Shown in pieces: positions 35,455-37,730 of a stretch of DNA of 37,730 nt (position 1 is the first letter of the stretch; each line of letters begins with the position of its first letter). The stretch is taken from assembly GCF_002847525.1 (NCBI RefSeq), contig NZ_PKKM01000011.1, positions 62,600 through 100,329 on the forward strand. The letters are read 5' to 3'. Under the pieces are notes generated by a model that did no database searches, was not told the DNA's origin, and saw only the letters and a program-made list of their open reading frames with translations. This DNA is from Schaalia odontolytica (GTDB taxonomy: Bacteria; Actinomycetota; Actinomycetes; Actinomycetales; Actinomycetaceae). The translations under genes were made by a program, and so were the position numbers.

Positions 35455-35612
35455 GTAACAAGTGTGCCATTTATCAGGCGGTCAATGCGACACTTACCCG
35501 CTAAATGACCGAAAGATCACGTCCCAGCGTTCCCCACCAAGTGACAAGACACTCCGCACAGGGCCGTCATATCGCGCAAATATGACCAGATGGCCGCACG
35601 TCACCTTGTTAC
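35455..35612. promoter_or_regulatory. Intergenic region with three GTRACAAG motifs upstream of the six-gene operon
   Basis: GTAACAAG occurs at 35455-35462, GTGACAAG at 35541-35548, and CTTGTTAC (inverse) at 35605-35612. The first abuts the GTG start of the cytidylyltransferase. The repeated word suggests a regulator. A precise promoter is not clear; TTGACC lies about 30 nt upstream of the start. Confidence 0.35.
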
Positions 35613-35638
35613 AGGGGGCGACACGCCAGCCGGGTGTC

Positions 35639-35703
35639 ACGAGGCCGGCGCGCCGTTCGGGCGGTCAGGCTCGGCGTGCGCGCGGACCGCGCCCCGGCCT
35701 CGT
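35639..35703 (-). terminator. Large inverted repeat after purU
   Basis: ACGAGGCCGG at 35639-35648 pairs with CCGGCCTCGT at 35694-35703, with an inner GCGGTC/GACCGC stem. It starts 21 nt after the purU stop. There is no U-tail, so the terminator role is inferred from position. Confidence 0.45.
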
Positions 35704-35724
35704 TATTGCGTCGTTGAGGGGACC

Positions 35725-36579
35725 TCAGCGCGAGAAGACGACCGTTCGGTTGCCATTCATGAGGACGCGACGCTCCGCGTGGAAGCGGACGGCCTGGGCG
35801 AGGACACGGCGCTCCACGTCCTGGCCGAGGGCCACCATGTCGGGCGTGGAGTCGGCGTGGGAGACGCGGGTGACGTCCTGCTCGATGATCGGGCCCTCGT
35901 CGAGGTCGGCGGTCACGTAGTGGGCGGTCGCGCCGATCAGCTTCACGCCACGCTCGCGGGCCTGCGCGTAGGGGCGCGCACCCTTGAATGAGGGCAGGAA
36001 GGAGTGGTGGATGTTGATGACGCGCCCCTGCATGGCGCGGCAGACCTCGTCGGAGAGGATCTGCATGTAGCGCGCCAGGACGACGAGCTCAACGTTTTCG
36101 GAGGCGATGAGGTCGAGGAGCTGGCGTTCCGCCTGGGCCTTCGTGTCCTTCGCGACGGGGATGTTGAGGAAGGGGACGCCGTAGAACTGGGCGACGGGTG
36201 CCAGGTCCGGGTGGTTACCGACGACCGCGATCACGTCGATGGGCAGGCCCTGCGTCTGCTGTCGATACAGGAGGTCAGTCAGGCAGTGGCCTTCGCGCGA
36301 CACCATGATGATGGTGCGCAGCTTGCGGCCCAGGTCGTCGACGCGGTAGGTGGCGCCGAATTCTTCGGCGACGCGGGCCAGGCCCTCGTCGATGGGGGCG
36401 CGGCCCTTCGGGGAATCCACCTCGACGCGCATGAAGAAGGTACCCGTGTCGGAGTCGCCGAACTGCTGGGACTGGATGACGTTGCCGCCGGCCCCGCCGA
36501 TCACGCCGGTGACGGCATGCACGATGCCGGGGCGGTCCGGGCAGGACAGGGTCACAATAAGCTGCGCGTTTTCAGTCAT
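35725..36579 (-). CDS. purU: Formyltetrahydrofolate deformylase
   Basis: Hydrolyses 10-formyl-THF to formate and THF, balancing one-carbon pools. The 284-residue product has an N-terminal ACT domain (LIVTLSCPDRPGIVHAVTG) and a C-terminal formyltransferase-fold domain. The latter carries VVLARYMQILS, INIHHSFLPSFKGARPY and GATAHYVTADLDEGPIIEQD, including the catalytic Asn-His-Asp set of the family. The ATG at 36579 is chosen because homologous sequence starts there; earlier in-frame starts add a Pro-rich stretch. TAGACT ends 7 nt before the ATG, so the mRNA is probably leaderless. It stands alone, bounded by the repeat-rich region. Confidence 0.95.
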   Translation of the reverse strand: MTENAQLIVTLSCPDRPGIVHAVTGVIGGAGGNVIQSQQFGDSDTGTFFMRVEVDSPKGRAPIDEGLARVAEEFGATYRVDDLGRKLRTIIMVSREGHCLTDLLYRQQTQGLPIDVIAVVGNHPDLAPVAQFYGVPFLNIPVAKDTKAQAERQLLDLIASENVELVVLARYMQILSDEVCRAMQGRVINIHHSFLPSFKGARPYAQARERGVKLIGATAHYVTADLDEGPIIEQDVTRVSHADSTPDMVALGQDVERRVLAQAVRFHAERRVLMNGNRTVVFSR

Positions 36580-36586
36580 GCGTTCC

Positions 36587-36592
36587 AGTCTA
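36587..36592 (-). promoter_or_regulatory. -10 box of purU, suggesting a leaderless mRNA
   Basis: TAGACT on the minus strand is followed by GGAACGC and then the ATG, placing the expected transcription start at or next to the start codon. The -35 region is weak. Confidence 0.5.
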
Positions 36593-36725
36593 ACCAGCTT
36601 CATACACGCGAACGAGGCAGGGGCAGGGTTTGCGGGAGATGCCACGGGGTTGCGGGGTGGGGGCACTGGCTGGGTGGGGTTGTGCCGTTGCGGGCGGGGT
36701 GACTGTCCGGGCGGGGGCCATGGCG

Positions 36726-36838
36726 GTTTCACGCATGTTTCACGAGGCACCAAGGCTGACCCCCAAGTTTCACGCGCGTTTCACGAGCCACCAGGGCCGG
36801 CCTGGCCTGTTTCACGCCCGTTTCACGAGCCACCAGCG
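36726..36838. repeat. Three tandem ~41-bp repeats with paired GTTTCACG words
   Basis: Units begin at 36726, 36767 and 36809. Each has GTTTCACG, two or three bases, then GTTTCACGAG and (G/C)CACCA, and the rest of the unit is less conserved. That gives six GTTTCACG-like words in one orientation. GTTTCACG is the half-site of the chromosomal parS palindrome, but here the words are direct rather than inverted. Confidence 0.85.
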
Positions 36839-36949
36839 GCACGGAGCGCGTCGCCTACGACTGGATCAAGAAGACCCCAACTGGATCAGCCCCACAGCGC
36901 GGCCACCCACTAACCGCCCCGCGCGCCCACGCTGCCTTACCAAACAATC

Positions 36950-37055
36950 TCGCATGCAATTCCCCACGGACACAGATTGACGACACCTCAGAAACCGCAT
37001 GATTTCAACGTTTCGGTTTCAAAATCTGAAATATTGGCAGGGGAATTGCATGCGA
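36950..37055. repeat. Element 2: AT-rich element with inverted ends
   Basis: Perfect 16-bp inverted ends TCGCATGCAATTCCCC at 36950-36965 and 37040-37055 enclose an AT-rich core. Total length is 106 bp. CAACGTTT is at 37006, offset 56 from the left end, exactly as in element 1 (105 bp). Shared ends, length and a central octamer at the same offset indicate one element family. There is no open reading frame. Array B begins 13 bp to the right. Confidence 0.82.
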
Positions 37056-37067
37056 CTTTTGTTGAGC

Positions 37068-37131
37068 TGCACCCGATAAGGGACACTACACCCGATCAGA
37101 ACGGGTGCAATGCTCACTGATCGGGTGCACG
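37068..37131. repeat. Repeat array B: CGGGTGCA words, head-to-head
   Basis: CACCCGAT begins at 37070 and 37089 (19-bp period). The inverse, CGGGTGCA, begins at 37102 and 37122 (20-bp period). The linker AATGCTCACTGAT resembles that of arrays C and D. Confidence 0.75.
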
Positions 37132-37290
37132 GCCTCATCGGCGACAAGCGACAGCGCGGATACACGTCAGGGGCAGCTCGGCCCCCGCCAACGAGTCCGG
37201 CGCTACGCACCATTTCACTGACCCGTGGCCGCTCACATGGCCCTCACCAACGCGTAGTAGGCATCAGGCCGCAATGATGCTTGTTTCTAA
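37132..37290. other. Gene-free spacer between arrays B and C
   Basis: About 160 bp without a credible gene or a recognised site. The small open frame on the minus strand around 37019-37213 runs through element 2 and array B and looks spurious. Confidence 0.4.
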
Positions 37291-37378
37291 GTGGTGTTAC
37301 ACCATTTAGCGGGGTATTACACCAGCTCGGAGATGGTGTAATGCTCCCTAACTGGTGTAATGCTCCCTAACTAGTGCA
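37291..37378. repeat. Repeat array C: TGGTGTAA words, head-to-head
   Basis: TTACACCA begins at 37297 and 37317 (20-bp period). The inverse, TGGTGTAA, begins at 37334 and 37353, with a degenerate TAGTGCAG at 37372 (19-bp period). The unit TGGTGTAATGCTCCCTAAC is repeated exactly twice. Confidence 0.85.
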
Positions 37379-37462
37379 GCGCTGCCCGGCACGGCTCGGC
37401 TGACATCTTGTTGGAGCAGCTATCGAGCATATCTTGCCGCGCGCAGGCTTGTTGCTCAGTAG

Positions 37463-37550
37463 CGTTGCACTACTTAGCGCAGCATTGCACTGGATAGTAA
37501 GCAGTGCAATGCCTTGCTATCTAGTGCATTGCTGCAGCATCTAGTGAATC
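37463..37550. repeat. Repeat array D: AGTGCAAT words, head-to-head
   Basis: TTGCACT begins at 37465 and 37485 (20-bp period). The inverse AGTGCA begins at 37503 and 37523, with a degenerate AGTGAA at 37543 (20-bp period). The layout is the same as in arrays A-C. Confidence 0.8.
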
Positions 37551-37555
37551 GCTCC

Positions 37556-37730
37556 ATGCGCAGGGCTGCCGCACGTCACCGAGGCGCCACGACCGCGCCA
37601 TACTCACAGACGAACACCCCAGCAAGCCCGCAGCCCCCCAAGCCACAACCCCAAAGACCCGCGGGCACACGCCGACCCCGCGACCACAACCCGCAACAAC
37701 ACCCCGCATACATGCGGGCGCGCGCCGGGC
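37556..37730. other. C-rich, strand-asymmetric tail of the window
   Basis: The plus strand is strongly enriched in C and A with few T. No frame has a ribosome-binding site or family features. I see nothing further to name here. Confidence 0.4.

Noticed and set aside
36726..36838. Canonical parS site
   Set aside because: parS is an inverted pair around GTTTCACGTGAAAC. Here all words are in the same orientation and no GTGAAAC partner is present.
37019..37213. 64-codon minus-strand open frame
   Set aside because: It spans the right end of element 2 and array B, has no ribosome-binding site, and is best explained by the repeats.
13600..37550. CRISPR array
   Set aside because: Units are 19-20 bp, they invert within each array, and the sequence between core words is itself repeated rather than unique. 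No cas genes are present.

Overview
The window is chromosomal DNA from a high-GC Gram-positive actinobacterium. The order eno / divIC-like / DUF501 / ppx-gppA is an actinobacterial signature. Codon use, TAnnnT-type -10 boxes and the oral-actinomycete style of the secreted proteins suggest Actinomycetaceae (Actinomyces/Schaalia-like); the genus is inference. Nearly all genes are on the minus strand.

Region 1 (1-13205) is housekeeping: a 5' part of an FKBP isomerase, a BI-1/YccA membrane protein, a tRNA-Leu(UAA), Ppx/GppA, DUF501, FtsB/DivIC, enolase, a small SurA-N-like lipoprotein, Mfd, Pth, an SGNH hydrolase, galactokinase and, divergently, a 2H phosphoesterase (RNA ligase-like).

Region 2 (13206-13977) has no gene. 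It carries GC-rich inverted repeats, a 19-bp-period array of direct and inverted repeats (array A), and an AT-rich element with inverted ends (element 1).

Region 3 (13978-17260) holds exonuclease III and a glyA-folD pair preceded by a ZTP (pfl) riboswitch, linking one-carbon metabolism to purine status.

Region 4 (17387-35612) is a cell-surface glycan locus. It contains a short-form initiating phosphoglycosyl transferase, a WecG/TagA (GT26) transferase, two large paralogous secreted proteins (fibrinogen-like domain, beta-propeller, Fn3, two jelly-roll-like modules), a Wzx-type flippase, an NTF2-like membrane-anchored protein, and a translationally overlapping six-gene operon: cytidylyltransferase, CDP-alcohol phosphotransferase, GT2, Wzz-like, GT2, O-antigen ligase-like. 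The first transferase and both secreted proteins share a palindromic operator-like motif (YAACCNNTTGGTYA) at or near the -35 box. This suggests that the start of glycan synthesis and the secreted lectin-like proteins are regulated together. The secreted proteins have no sortase signal and no C-terminal membrane anchor, so retention by binding the local glycan is a reasonable but untested idea.

Region 5 (35725-37730) contains purU, probably read from a leaderless mRNA, followed by about 1.15 kb without a credible gene. That stretch holds a GTTTCACG tandem repeat, a second copy of the inverted-end element (element 2), and three more repeat arrays (B, C, D). All four arrays share one architecture: 19-20 bp units, two or three facing one way and then two to four facing the other. 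Each array has its own core word. The two ~105-bp elements keep identical ends and a central CAACGTTT at exactly the same offset, and each lies next to an array. I do not recognise this element/array pairing, and it is the best candidate here for something undescribed.
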